From Heliopora coerulea (taxonomy: Eukaryota > Cnidaria > Anthozoa > Scleralcyonacea > Helioporidae), in assembly GCA_030142905.1 (NCBI GenBank), contig JASJOG010000243.1:237501-301500 (forward strand): a stretch of DNA of 64,000 nt, given 5' to 3'. The stretch's first letter is position 1, and each line of letters opens with the position of its first letter. Below are positions 53,970 to 64,000 of this stretch, in pieces. The notes under the pieces were generated by a model. It was given only the letters and a program-made list of their open reading frames with translations. It was not told the DNA's origin and did not search any database. The position numbers and the translations under genes are program-made.

Positions 53970-56140
53970 TACAGTTTAAAAGCATTTCTCAGACAGACTG
54001 GATCATACTTCATAATTCTTCAATACCAAACACTTGGGGCAAACTCTTCATCAAGAGAATTCTTACTTTCATCCTTTGATGAACATTCTCACCCAGAAGA
54101 TCAATTGTTAACACTTTGAAAAAATATATAACGAAGCCCAGAAAACTATTATTATCTTTATAATTTTGTTTTTTGAAAACGGTAGTGGGATGGTTGTTTT
54201 TGTTTGAAATTGACAATCAGAGCGTTACTGTGTATTTAGAGTGTCGCAATACGAACGAAAGGCCTAGGTTTGTAGCTGTTACCACATTTGTAAATTCACA
54301 ACTGAAAACGGGAGATCTAAAGAATGTCTGGTAGAACCAAACATTCAGGTACGGCAAATTGAGGTCTGTGGTTGGTACTGCAACTTGCATAGCACATTTC
54401 AAGTTCTACGTTGAGTTGCCATGAATTAGTTGATATCAGTTTCAACTGCCTTTGATCGGGTGAAAGGAAAATAAATTAAAATGGATTAAAGTAAAGTAGT
54501 AATTTAACATATTCAATATACTCACAAACTAAAACGTTTTGTTTTCAGGAAAACTTTTACATAGGGTTATCTTCCACGATTAATTACTAGATGAAAATCA
54601 CCTCCAATTTGTCTCTGCTCCCGTTGTCTTTGGCATTCACCGTTCAATGTCAACAAGGAAAGTAGTTTTACTATATAGGTGATTTCACTTATATGGTTAT
54701 CATATGGGCTTTTAGGATTAGGACCAATCAGATGAGCAGGATCGATATCTGGGTAATTGCAAGCAGACAACTCTTGTCGAGAAACGACGTCTAAAATTCA
54801 TCAACGAGAGAGCGAGATGTCAACGAGATAATCCTAATATTGTTTTATGTCACTAGTTGAAAGAAAACAGAAAAAAGCCAGAAATATTAACCGCGGTAAA
54901 TAAGTTTACTTTAATACTCGCCAGAAAAAAAGCTATCCTTTGATTTTAGTCGAGGTTGAAATTAAGAAGAAATGTAGTTATTAATTATATGTAGCGTTTT
55001 AGAATTTAACAGAACACGATATTGAAATATTCGAAGGCAAATATATGCAACAAATGAAAGCAAGTGGAATACAATGTAAATTTAATTCTTCAAACCTTTA
55101 CATTAAGATAATAACTTATCCGTGCCAAATACATCAAAGTCGCTCTATACCTCTTACGTCACTTATATTGGCAAAGTAATTAATTGTTTTTAAGATTTCT
55201 CGATTTATGAATGTAATTTAGGAGACAACTTCAATTTCTTTCCATAAAATAAAACTTTAAAAAGCCTAACAGGCCACTGTCGCTATCAAAAACCTCCTCA
55301 CGTGTCCAGTGGCGAATCCGGGAATTAGTAATGAGGGGTTTGCGAAGTCACCTATCAGACAAGCTAATGTTAAAGACGCGTTGACTCGAAAGGTCCAAGG
55401 ACAGCTCTCCACAAAATCTTGAAATCTTCAAATCTCTCAAATGCCATTTCCTGGTTTTGGAGAGTGCTTTTAAGCGAAATCTAAAGCCCCCAAGTTGAAT
55501 ATTTTACCTTCAAAAACTCATAATTCATCAGGAAAACACAAACAAAAATGATGACCATGAACCTTTAAAGAGGTAAAAACACGATTATTTTTCTCCTCAC
55601 ATTTTTAAAACTTGGAAAACGTTGATTTTCAAAATCAACGAATTTTCGCGAAAGGGGATTTGTTTGTGAAGTCGTCTAAAAAAACTCTCAGTACGAGCTT
55701 TATCGGATCTAAGACACTCGACAAACGCATTGTCTATCAAATCCGACAAAGCACTACTGCCCGTGTTTTATATATTACATGTTCAACTACATCCACGAGA
55801 GTCACTAACGTAATCATTTAGCAGAGATGTAACCGTCACTCTATAAAAATTTGGCTCTCGTCAGGCGTAAACTTTGTGAACATGAAACGTATGTGGGCAC
55901 AATGAAAACGAGAAAGATAAGACAAGAAAGTGTGGGCGACATTTAAGTTTTGCAAGGACCGATCGCTTAGTGGCCTGAGAGACGTTTAAGGTAGCTATTG
56001 TTATCAATCTGGATGTCAATCCGCCCAGTGCTGCGTTCTTACCATTAAAATGTACATAGAGGATGCTCAAAACATATATTGGCTCGTTAGTTTACTCGTA
56101 GTAAACGACCGCACGTTAACATACGTAGAAAATATGGAAT
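53970..56140. other. Gene-free stretch
   Basis: AT-rich DNA with short unsupported open frames only. No repeats longer than simple runs and no conserved motif were noticed. Confidence 0.4.
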
Positions 56141-56149
56141 TCATATTTA

Positions 56150-56310
56150 ATGGAGGAAGCTTTTGGGCATCAGAACCTCGACCCAACCAGGACCAGTTGC
56201 AAAAGATGCAACTCTAGCCCCTTCACCTGGGAACTGGTACCGCGACTCCACGAATCTAGCGCAGCGCGCCGCTGTGCCACGCAGGCCATAACCGGCCACG
56301 AGTTCCGTGT
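56150..56310 (-). repeat. Possible second SINE-like repeat
   Basis: On the - strand, ctgcgtggcacagcggcgcg and cgcggtaccagttcccagg have an A/B-box-like arrangement. The segment is much GC-richer than its flanks. Only one copy was seen in the window, so the call is weak. Confidence 0.3.
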
Positions 56311-56430
56311 ACTTATAACGGTGGTAATACCGGTGAAGGCGAAAGGGTGTATTGAACGAATATCTGGTATTCAAAAATTGAAGGAGGCCTATACACAAGA
56401 ATTTGTTACCCTTAATAGAATAACATCTTA

Positions 56431-56775
56431 AGGGCTGTTTACACGTGAGAGTTTGTCCCTTACGAATGACATCTTGGAGTATGTGTTTGACTGACGGCAA
56501 AGTCGAGGACAAATTGCAGCCAATCATGAACAGATATTTTGCTACATAGACTGTCATGAGTTTATTACGTACACCTGGATGACAATTGTAAAGGGCTGTT
56601 TACACGTGCTATTTTGTGCCCTGTGGTTGACATCTTGGAGTATGTGTTTAACTGACTAGGGCGTCGAGGACAAAATGCAGCTAATCATGAGCGGATATCT
56701 TGCTGAACAGAATGTCATGAGTTCATAAACACCAAGATGATAATCGTAACGTGCAAAAGTACACGTGTAAACCGC
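56431..56775 (+). mobile_element. Tandemly duplicated MITE-like element
   Basis: agggctgtttacacgtg occurs at 56431 and again at 56592, a 161 bp offset. The units share gacatcttggagtatgtgtt and gaggacaaa segments. The right boundary carries the inverted end cacgtgtaaaccgcc. The telomeric tract starts about 30 bp beyond. Confidence 0.6.
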
Positions 56776-56802
56776 CGTTAATATAGCTTGGCTCCAACCA
56801 AA

Positions 56803-56952
56803 TCCTAATCCTAACCCTAACCCTAACCCTAACCCTAACCCTAACCCTAACCCTAACCCTAACCCTAACCCTAACCCTAACCCTAACCCTAACCCTAACC
56901 CTAACCCTAACCCTAACCCTAACCCTAACCCTAACCCTAACCCTAACCCTAA
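56803..56952 (+). repeat. Interstitial telomeric repeat (CCCTAA)n
   Basis: Bases 56815-56952 are 23 perfect CCCTAA units, preceded by two TCCTAA variants at 56803-56814. This is the vertebrate-type/cnidarian telomere motif, here far from either window end. The Gly-Leu frame on the opposite strand is an artefact of the repeat. Confidence 0.97.
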
Positions 56953-57505
56953 ATCTGATCTCTGCTTCGGCCCTGTTTTTTTACCCCTACCCTTAACGTC
57001 CGCCTGAGCCCAGCGAAATAGCCCGTTCCAACCAATATTTATCATAAACTTTACTTTCTGAATTTGATTTCAGCCCCCTATCCCTGCTCGACGGGGCCTT
57101 AATGAATGGGACCTTACTGCTTCCTTACTACCAGATATATTCAATGGTGAATGTATGCAAAGAGTTCGGCCTTTGATACACGAGCCATGTGTTACAGAAC
57201 GAACTAGCGAGGGATGAGCAAGCGTCTTACCGAGTTACGACACCTCACGAGGCAAAAAAATAATATTGTTCGCCAGCAACGTAGAAGTGTTTGACGTGAC
57301 GTAATGTAGTAGAGCACTATGGGGGTCCCGGGGGCGCACTTAACTTGTGGCGCATTATTTTATATTCACTCGTCTTCTGTGTCGAACTTACTACCTCGAT
57401 TAAAGGGATTTTAAGATCTACGACGTCAACTTCAATGACGTCTTCCTTTGAAATTTCGGCATTTATCGAAACCATGGTTTATTGATGGAACAATAAACAT
57501 AATGG

Positions 57506-57554
57506 ATAAAACAACCCACAAGTATCCGTCGTGGATACTTGTGGGTTGTTTTAT
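57506..57554. repeat. Perfect 22 bp inverted repeat with 5 nt loop
   Basis: Arms 57506-57527 and 57533-57554 are exact reverse complements (cccacaagtatcc and ggatacttgtggg at the loop side), with loop gtcgt. A single-armed relative (ggtacttgtggcttgtttta followed by tgactcctaaaacg) lies at 46370-46410, so one arm probably arose by local inverted duplication. Confidence 0.85.
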
Positions 57555-57642
57555 GACTGCTAAAACGACTGTATAGGCCAGGGTTGAATTCATTCTCAAC
57601 AGTGGCAATTGAGGAACCAGGCGAGAACCATTATCTGAGTAT

Positions 57643-57955
57643 AAAAATCAATGCCCAGCAAAACAAGCGAAACAAAGTCATGAGCACGAACATTGAGTTT
57701 AGAATATTTTAATGTTTACGTATAGTTGCGTCTCGCAACATTGGCAGAGCTAGTGTGACAAGTTATTTAAGGCAAATTTAATATATATTTTACAGTCAGA
57801 TTATTCTCCTTAAATGACTTGTCACACTAGCACTTACGATGTTGCGAGATGCAACTAAACGTAAACATTAAAATATTCTAAAGTCAAAGTTTGTGCTCAT
57901 GTGGCTAAACTCAAAGTGGCTTTGTCCCACTTGTCTTGCTGGGTATTGATTTTTA
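57643..57955. repeat. Foldback element, arms about 130-150 bp
   Basis: The left arm (to about 57775) and right arm (from about 57800) are inverted copies, e.g. gaatattttaatgtttacg and cgtaaacattaaaatattc, then caatgcccagcaaaacaag and its counterpart cttgtcttgctgggtattg. Small indels and mismatches are present; the loop is AT-rich. Non-coding. Confidence 0.75.
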
Positions 57956-57959
57956 TATT

Positions 57960-59280
57960 CATTCTTGACAGCTTTCTTTTTCATATTTTTCTTTCTATGA
58001 GCTGACTTCGTCCTTGAGACTTGCTATCATTTGAAAGTAAAAATAAAACCACCTCACAAATCTCAGTTGAAGAGCGGCAGTAGTGACTCAAAATTTTTAA
58101 TCCGTGTTTAACCAGAAGAGGAAGCACTAATAATTACTCCTGGTAGTAGGAATCCAAAATGACCAAAGATTATTGTTGATTCGCATATCTCCTCTTAAAC
58201 AAGAATATTCAGTAATAACAAAAACCCTAATATACAAAAAGATTCTGGTTCATTTTATGTTTTAATTTCGTTATATTTCTGCGTACAATCCTAAGATCGA
58301 GATTCAAAGTTCAAGAATTAAAGTAATGTTCATTGGTTTGCAAAATGTTAGTTCATGCTAGCAATCCGGTGCTTCCAGCTTTCAATGGCGAACGAATGCA
58401 ACAAGCAAATAATAATCGACACAAATTTGCTGAAATGACAGCAAGTAAAACATGTTTTTTAGAGTTGTTAAAACACAGTTCACACATGAACATCTACTTG
58501 TATTTTAGTACGAAAATTTTGAAGACATCCAGGTTTAACGTTCAGTGTAACGGTGCACACGTGCACTCTTCTTTGGTGGAAAATCTCGGATTTCTCGTAA
58601 ACTTGACATTTTCGCCTTGAATCGTTCAATGAAAGCAAACTCCGCGCTTAGGATTGTTATACAGATTTTAAATGAAGAACAGAAGACTTTAAACGAGACG
58701 AATACGGTTTTGGGATGTCCCGTCGACGAACCGTCGTGTTTGCCTCGAGGCAAACTGACTTGTAAATACGGGTTCAAAATTCCTCGGTTGTGACCGAAAC
58801 TTCTTGGTTGGTGGAAAGTACATACAAGCTACACACCTCAACTGACTGTAACCAGTCTAAGAAAGCTGAAATTAGCTCATTCGTTCCGCTGAAATGTGGT
58901 CAGTCGGTTTTCTAGTTTCGACATCAATACAGAACACTATACCACAATTAAAGGGCAGAAGAAACTGTTATTCATTCTTCTATAAAACTATTTTGACATA
59001 CCGCCTTGCCTGAATGAGTGCCACGGCTTTCGTTCGTGCAAGTGTTTGCTTTCAGTGGTTCACTTAGCCCAAACTCTCTTAAAGAAACACCAAGCGGTTC
59101 TACCAAACGTTGCTTCAGCTTGCGAGGTGAAAATGCGAAAATGCTCTGAGGGGAATGGGAATGCCAGGAATTTTCGCTCGCAGAAATTCCCAAAAGATTA
59201 ATTAAAACCATTTAATTGGATAATTTCAAATTCTTAATTGCCTTCTGGGAAAAACCAAATATGGTCCGGAAAATGGCAAC
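57960..59280. other. Gene-free stretch
   Basis: Short open frames at 58333-58777 and 58972-59211 lack motifs, splice support or repeat identity. Nothing else was seen. Confidence 0.4.
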
Positions 59281-59292
59281 TAAATACTTCAC
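59281..59292 (+). repeat. Left copy of 12 bp direct repeat flanking the Penelope-like dimer
   Basis: taaatacttcac here is repeated exactly at 62145-62156, on the far side of both inverted copies. It looks like one target-site duplication for the whole composite. Confidence 0.75.
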
Positions 59293-59487
59293 GAGAAAAT
59301 ATGGAGATTGCGCAGCCAGGTTGAGACATAATTAATTTTGAGACACGTTCTCTGACTAAAATTTATTAAATATACGAGCTTTTGACTACCTAACTGTAGT
59401 CTTCGACAGGCAAGAATGACATATATTAATGACTTGTAGATATTTATAGGTGCGTGTTGAATTGAGGAACTATGTGGCAGGAAGCAA

Positions 59488-60042
59488 TTAGCGAATACAA
59501 TGCTTGTTGACAAGGACAGCGTATTGTCTGGGAAGCGGCTTGGAGTTATTGTCAGAATTCGCTATTAAAGCTGTATGCCAAGATTCTAATGTTTTTCGTG
59601 TTCGGTAGTTACCACTATCAATTACTCTACTATTAGCGAAGTCGATATTGTGATTATTTTCCCATGCATGGTTAGCTATGTTTGAACCTTTTTTATAGTT
59701 TTTAACATTCCGGATATGTTCCTTTTTTCGTGTTTCAAATGATCTTCCTGTTTCACCAACGTATGACCACGAGCAATCCAAACAAGGTATATTGTAGACA
59801 ACATTGGTTCGTCGTTCGGGTGGAACTTGGTATTTGGGAGAAGGAAAAATTTGTTGTAGCGTTCGTAGTGGTTTAGTAGTGACTCTAATGTTATGTTTTT
59901 GTAGTATACGTCTGAGAGCGTCAGTTATCCCACTCACGTACGGTAAAGTAACGTAGCCGGTTGGTTTGTCATTTTCAGTAACACATTTGAAAAATTGTCT
60001 TACCAGTTCTTCAGGTGATGGTACGGGTTTGTTTGTTGTCAA
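59488..60042 (-). pseudogene. GIY-YIG endonuclease domain of Penelope-like element, copy A
   Basis: A 184-residue frame. It has the Penelope-type zinc-binding cysteines CLDC (within VVYNIPCLDC) followed by SYVGETGRSFETRKKEH, the GIY-YIG core with its arginine and glutamate-histidine, and a later NHAWENNHNIDF stretch. In Penelope elements this domain nicks DNA at the insertion site. The frame is separated from the upstream reverse transcriptase by two in-frame stops (after HRA and after QNNG), so the natural polyprotein is broken. Confidence 0.85.
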
Positions 60043-60150
60043 GTCTTTGAAAGTTTGTTTCAGAACTCTCTCTGGCTATCCGTTGTTTTGTAAGGCTGTC
60101 GTTACATGGTTGAGTTCGTTCTGTTTGCTATCGTATGTGCTTGGTAGTGT

Positions 60151-61083
60151 TTATGCTCTGTGTATAAGAGTTCTGGCTGTGCTAATTTTGTGGTTAATGT
60201 CATGGTGTGAGTTGAAGTCAAGGTATCTGTCTGTATGTGTGGGTTTCCTGTATACGTCAATTTTGAGGTCGTTACCTTGTCGTGTTATAAGGGTATCTAG
60301 AAAAGCGATATTGTTGTCCTGTTCGAGTTCCATAGTAAAAGTAATGAAAGGGTCAATGTTGTTTAAAGAATCATAGAAAGTGAGAATAGCCGTCTTTTTA
60401 ATAATACAAAAACTGTCGTCAACAAAACGTTTCCATGTTTTTGGTTTCGTAGGAGTCGCTTGAATGGCCTTGTTTTCAATTGCTTCCATACAAAGGTTAG
60501 CGATGACTGGGCTAACAGGGCTACCCATGGCAGATCCGTGTATTTGTTTGTAAGTGTCGTTGTCATAAATAAAATAATTGTTAGAAAGTGTAAAATCTAA
60601 AAGTGAAATAATATCGTCAATAGTAAGGTTAGTACGAGAGCTTAAGGTCTTGTCCTGTTCAAGTTTTGTCCGTATGTATTGGCAGGCTTTTTTGACGGGG
60701 ATAGCTGTAAACAGAGAGACGACATCAAAAGAAACCATAACTTCATCATCTTCAATCTTGATTTTGGTCATCTCACTTGCGAACTCAGAAGAGTTTTTGA
60801 CAGAACAACCATTCTTGTTTTGGATGGGTGAAAGTATGGTTGTAAGAAATTTTGAGATGTTATAGAGAGAGGAACCAATGCAATTGACAATGGGTCGCAG
60901 CGGGTAGCCTTCTTCGTGGTGTTTTACTGAGCCACGTATAGCTGGTGGTAAGCCGTCTGTCGAGCGTAATCGTTTGTAGGTTTTTTCATCAATTTTTCCT
61001 TTGTTCTTTAAAGTTAGGAGTCTAGCATTCAGTTCTCGTTCAATACGGCCAAATGGCTTTTTTTCTTTCACTTTGTCGTATGT
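60151..61083 (-). pseudogene. Reverse transcriptase domain of Penelope-like element, copy A
   Basis: A frame of about 310 residues with RT landmarks: PLRPIVNCIGSSLYNISKF, the first aspartate motif VSFDVVSLFTAIPV, HGSAMGSPVSPVIANLCME, and the catalytic FVDDSF, followed by IAFLDTLI and YRKPTHTDRYLDFNS. The N-terminal end of the frame runs across the junction into copy B sequence and has no natural start, so the element is 5'-truncated. Core catalytic aspartates are present. Confidence 0.88.
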
Positions 61084-62146
61084 GGCTATTCTCACTTTCT
61101 ATGATTCTTTAAACAACATTGACCCTTTCATTACTTTTACTATGGAACTCGAACAGGACAACAATATCGCTTTTCTAGATACCCTTATAACACGACAAGG
61201 TAACGACCTCAAAATTGACGTATACAGGAAACCCACACATACAGACAGATACCTTGACTTCAACTCACACCATGACATTAACCACAAAATTAGCACAGCC
61301 AAAACTCTTATACACAGAGCATAAACACTACCAAGCACATACGATAGCAAACAGAACGAACTCAACCATGTAACGACAGCCTTACAAAACAACGGATAGC
61401 CAGAGAGAGTTCTGAAACAAACTTTCAAAGACTTGACAACAAACAAACCCGTACCATCACCTGAAGAACTGGTAAGACAATTTTTCAAATGTGTTACTGA
61501 AAATGACAAACCAACCGGCTACGTTACTTTACCGTACGTGAGTGGGATAACTGACGCTCTCAGACGTATACTACAAAAACATAACATTAGAGTCACTACT
61601 AAACCACTACGAACGCTACAACAAACTTTTCCTTCTCCCAAATACCAAGTTCCACCCGAACGACGAACCAATGTTGTCTACAATATACCTTGTTTGGATT
61701 GCTCGTTGTCATACGTTGGTGAAACAGGAAGATCATTTGAAACACGAAAAAAGGAACATATCCGGAATGTTAAAAACTATAAAAAAGGTTCAAACATAGC
61801 TAACCATGCATGGGAAAATAATCACAATATCGACTTCGCTAATAGTAGAGTAATTGATAGTGGTAACTACCGAACACGAAAAACATTAGAATCTTGGCAT
61901 ACAGCTTTAATAGCGAATTCTGACAATAACTCCAAGCCGCTTCCCAGACAATACGCTGTCCTTGTCAACAAGCATTGTATTCGCTAATTGCTTCCTGCCA
62001 CATAGTTCCTCAATTCAACACGCACCTATAAATATCTACAAGTCATTAATATATGTCATTCTTGCCTGTCGAAGACTACAGTTAGGTAGTCAAAAGCTCG
62101 TATATTTAATAAATTTTAGTCAGAGAACGTGTCTCAAAATTAATTA
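61084..62146 (+). mobile_element. Penelope-like retroelement, copy B (inverted, more severely 5'-truncated)
   Basis: It starts abruptly within the reverse transcriptase, just after the FVDD motif region (ILTFYDSLNN), and runs to the 3' tail. It is nearly identical to the inverted copy A arm. I noticed three substitutions, giving Ile/Thr, Trp/Leu and Arg/Lys changes. Its last two bases overlap the right 12 bp direct repeat. The tail near 62071-62095 has GAAGA, a GACTAC/GTAGTC stem and an AAAA-type box, resembling a degenerate hammerhead core. Confidence 0.85.
61433..61987 (+). pseudogene. GIY-YIG endonuclease domain of Penelope-like element, copy B
   Basis: A 184-residue frame equal to copy A except QQT for QQI and CSL for CSW. 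The upstream reverse transcriptase fragment (ending HRA, TAA at 61322-61324) is followed by a second stop (TAG after QNNG), exactly as in copy A. No complete reverse transcriptase is present in this copy. Confidence 0.85.
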
Positions 62147-62156
62147 AATACTTCAC
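62145..62156 (+). repeat. Right copy of 12 bp direct repeat flanking the Penelope-like dimer
   Basis: taaatacttcac, identical to 59281-59292. Confidence 0.75.
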
Positions 62157-62262
62157 ACTGTGGTTCGTTTCTTCCTTCTCCTGACAAGGAGATTGGTATT
62201 TTTTTCCTTCAATAAGAGAAGAAGCTGGAATTTTCTGGGGTTTATATATATTGTTATATAGA

Positions 62263-62629
62263 GTAGTACCTTGACGTACGAGTGCATTAACTTACGAGTT
62301 TTTTGAGGTCCGACCCGTCACTCGGTCGATTTTTTGTTTTGAATTGCGAGTCAAATTCCGAGGTACGAGCCAGCGAGCCAGCTTCAGAGTTAAGTTCAGC
62401 GAGTAAGTTAAGTTAAGCGATTGAGTGATAAGTGAAAAAAATTGTAGCAATTAAGTTTAGCAATAAAGTGTAGCATTAAGTGTGCAGCGAGTAAGCTAAG
62501 TTAAGCAATTTAAATGATAGTGTTCAATTAATTTCAATGGGAAAAATTGCTTTGACATAAGAGCAAATTGAGCTACGAGCTCGGTCACAGAACGAATTAA
62601 ACTCGTATACTCGTATGTCAAGGTACTAC
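62263..62629. mobile_element. Mariner-type MITE inserted at TA
   Basis: The termini gtagtaccttgacgtacgag and ctcgtatgtcaaggtactac are inverted with one mismatch over 21 bp. Subterminal gagctacgagctcggtcac and cagaacgaattaaactcgta fit the widespread mariner/Tc1-like family whose ends read ACCT(C/T)GACNTACGAGTTTAATTCGTTC. TA dinucleotides flank it. The interior has tandem gcgagtaagttaagt-type units and no transposase. Confidence 0.75.
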
Positions 62630-62630
62630 C

Positions 62631-62631
<1 letters not shown>

Positions 62632-62673
<42 letters not shown>
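62632..62673 (+). repeat. (TA)n microsatellite
   Basis: About 21 TA units directly next to the mariner-type element, whose target is TA. Confidence 0.9.
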
Positions 62674-62677
<4 letters not shown>

Positions 62678-62679
62678 TG

Positions 62680-63350
62680 GAGACTCTAACAATGGCCTAT
62701 TAAGGATTTCCAAGATATGCAATCAATATTGAGCGCCACGCCCCCTTCAGCATGAGTGGCCATTATCTTGGAAGAGTTGGTGGATACTTCCTTCAGATTG
62801 TATAAATTTGGGCCCCGCCAAAAATGTCAAGTCACACGTCAAGGAGTCAAAATTTCATTCGACCTGCAGTTGGTGTAGGTCGTAAGAGTCATCTACTTCA
62901 ACTGTTTTACATTTGAAAGACCTTCATAAGTCTTAAATACAAGGATTTTTATAAAAAATTTGCGCTGTGATAAATTTACTAGTTTTCAGCTGCTGTAAAG
63001 AACGCGTATCCTGTTATAGTTTCTTCCAAGAATCCATGTCCATCTTCGATGGAAATTTCTTAGAAAACCTGAAAACTCGCACACCTGTGGAAGGAGGGTT
63101 TTTACAACCGGAGGATCGCGCTGCACCAACTAATGTGCTAACAGTTACGCTGTTTCGCTGGCATTTCACCTACGTATGTTATACAAGCATATATTGTGAC
63201 ATGGTGTTGTCTCCCTTCATACAAATGATAACAGCGGACCACTCTGGACTGTTTGCCGTCAACACACTGAAAATGAAGGATATTTAAAACAATTGAAAAT
63301 TAATGCCTAGTAGTAATTAATGTTTTTAGAATTACAAGTAATTGTTTTGC
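62680..63350. other. Gene-free stretch
   Basis: One open frame at 62967-63287 reads smoothly but has no start context, motif or splice support. Nothing else was seen. Confidence 0.4.
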
Positions 63351-63359
63351 TGACCTTTC

Positions 63360-63860
63360 CTGAACTGTGCTGTGCTAACCCGTGGTGCGTTATTCTGCGG
63401 TATGCTGTGCTGTGCTGTGCTACGCTGCGCTGCGGTGTGCTGTGCTGTGCTATTTTGCGGTATGCTGTGCTGCGCTGCGCTGTGCTAAGACGTGTTGCCC
63501 TGGGCTGCAGTAAGCCGTGTTGCCCTGTGTTGCACTGTGCTATGCTGCGCTGTCCTATATGCTACGCTAAGCCGTGTTGAGCCATGCTGTGCTGCGCTGT
63601 AATGCGCTGTGCTTCGCAGTGCTGTTCGGCGCAGTACTATGCTGTGCTGTGCTGTAATGCGCTGTGCTTCGCAGTGCTGTTCGGCGCAGTGCTATGCCGT
63701 GCTGCGCTGTGTTGTGCTGTATTAAGTCGTGTTGCTCTGTGCTGCACTGTGCTGCGTTGTGTTGCGTAGTGCTGCGCTGTGATGCGCAATGCTGTGCATG
63801 TGATGTACTGTCCTGAACAGTGCTGTGCATGTGATGTACTGTCCTGAACAGTGCTGTCCA
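63360..63860 (+). repeat. Degenerate (TGCTG)n pentamer satellite
   Basis: Units of five (tgctg, tgcta, cgctg, cggta) run for about 500 bp, with a larger duplicated block (tgtgcatgtgatgtactgtc at about 63792 and 63825) at the end. The Cys/Ala/Val-rich + frames and His/Ser/Thr/Gln-rich - frame are repeat artefacts. A (CCAT)n run follows near 63955-63990. Confidence 0.9.
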
Positions 63861-64000
63861 GTCGTCTATGTCGTTGTGTTGTGCAGTATTGTGTTGGGTT
63901 TCATTGTTTAGATGATGCAATTTTGCTCTTATTAATTCATTTACTAATCCTTTCCATCCATCCATTCTTCCATCCATCCATTCGTCCACCCACCTGGGCT

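Larger units (their letters stand above)
59293..61083 (-). mobile_element. Penelope-like retroelement, copy A (5'-truncated)
   Basis: It encodes, in order, a reverse transcriptase (60151-61095 frame) and a GIY-YIG endonuclease (59488-60042 frame), the order of Penelope/Poseidon-type elements. The 3' tail is at the left. Bases 59329-60391 are the inverted copy of 61084-62146 without net length change (paired coordinates sum to 121475). The element lacks the N-terminal part of the usual protein, and two stops split the frame. Confidence 0.85.

Noticed and set aside
56656..57045. 129-residue Gly-Leu repeat frame
   Set aside because: It is the translation of the CCCTAA telomeric tract.
59966..60376. 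136-residue + strand frame, with its mirror at 61099-61509 (-)
   Set aside because: Antisense shadows of the Penelope-like reverse transcriptase C-terminus.
63320..63989. Cys-rich and His/Gln/Thr-rich frames of 61-140 residues
   Set aside because: They come from the TGCTG pentamer satellite.

Overview
This 64 kb window is AT-rich animal nuclear DNA. The supporting signs are short exons with GT/AG introns, long intergenic stretches, TTAGGG-type telomeric repeats, a Penelope-like retroelement and many small inverted-repeat transposons. The protein sequences look cnidarian, most likely an anthozoan such as a stony coral. That assignment is inference from protein style and repeat types; no search was run. 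No operon, CRISPR array or prokaryotic feature is present.

Left part (1-22.4 kb). The 3' end of an unidentified + strand gene lies at the edge (2-115). A possible 77-residue coiled-coil gene reads on the - strand (605-3088, four phase-consistent exons). A complete six-exon PDE6D gene (4738-9160, -) encodes the prenyl-binding chaperone. A complete 18-exon PGD gene (11730-22341, -) encodes 6-phosphogluconate dehydrogenase. I assembled both conserved genes exon by exon; every junction is GT/AG and in phase, giving 146 and 484 residues. Three PGD introns are filled with degenerate tetramer or pentamer satellites, and several MITE-like elements sit in introns and flanks.

Middle part (22.4-48 kb). 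A MITE lies just upstream of PGD. LINE and DNA-transposon remnants follow (23-25.1 kb). A 510-residue protein with one C2H2 zinc finger is encoded at 26729-28261 (-), with weakly supported candidate exons upstream to 32 kb. A 400 bp purine tract (36.7-37.1 kb) precedes two intronless, divergent tandem paralogues of the PRRT3/PRRT4-like multi-pass membrane family (37640-38857 and 42027-43151, both -). A lone candidate first exon lies at 47470-47579 (-).

Right part (48-64 kb). This part is almost gene-free and repeat-rich. It holds an inverted pair of tRNA-like SINEs, a hAT-like element with a 30 bp palindrome, several foldback elements, a 23-unit interstitial telomeric tract, a head-to-head inverted Penelope-like dimer flanked by a 12 bp direct repeat, a mariner-like MITE and a degenerate pentamer satellite at the edge.

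The genes do not form a shared pathway. PGD is core metabolism, PDE6D is lipidated-protein traffic, and the PRRT-like and zinc-finger proteins have no assignable role here. The most unusual item is the Penelope-like inverted dimer: 1063 bp colinear arms share the same stop codons and look like one insertion event.
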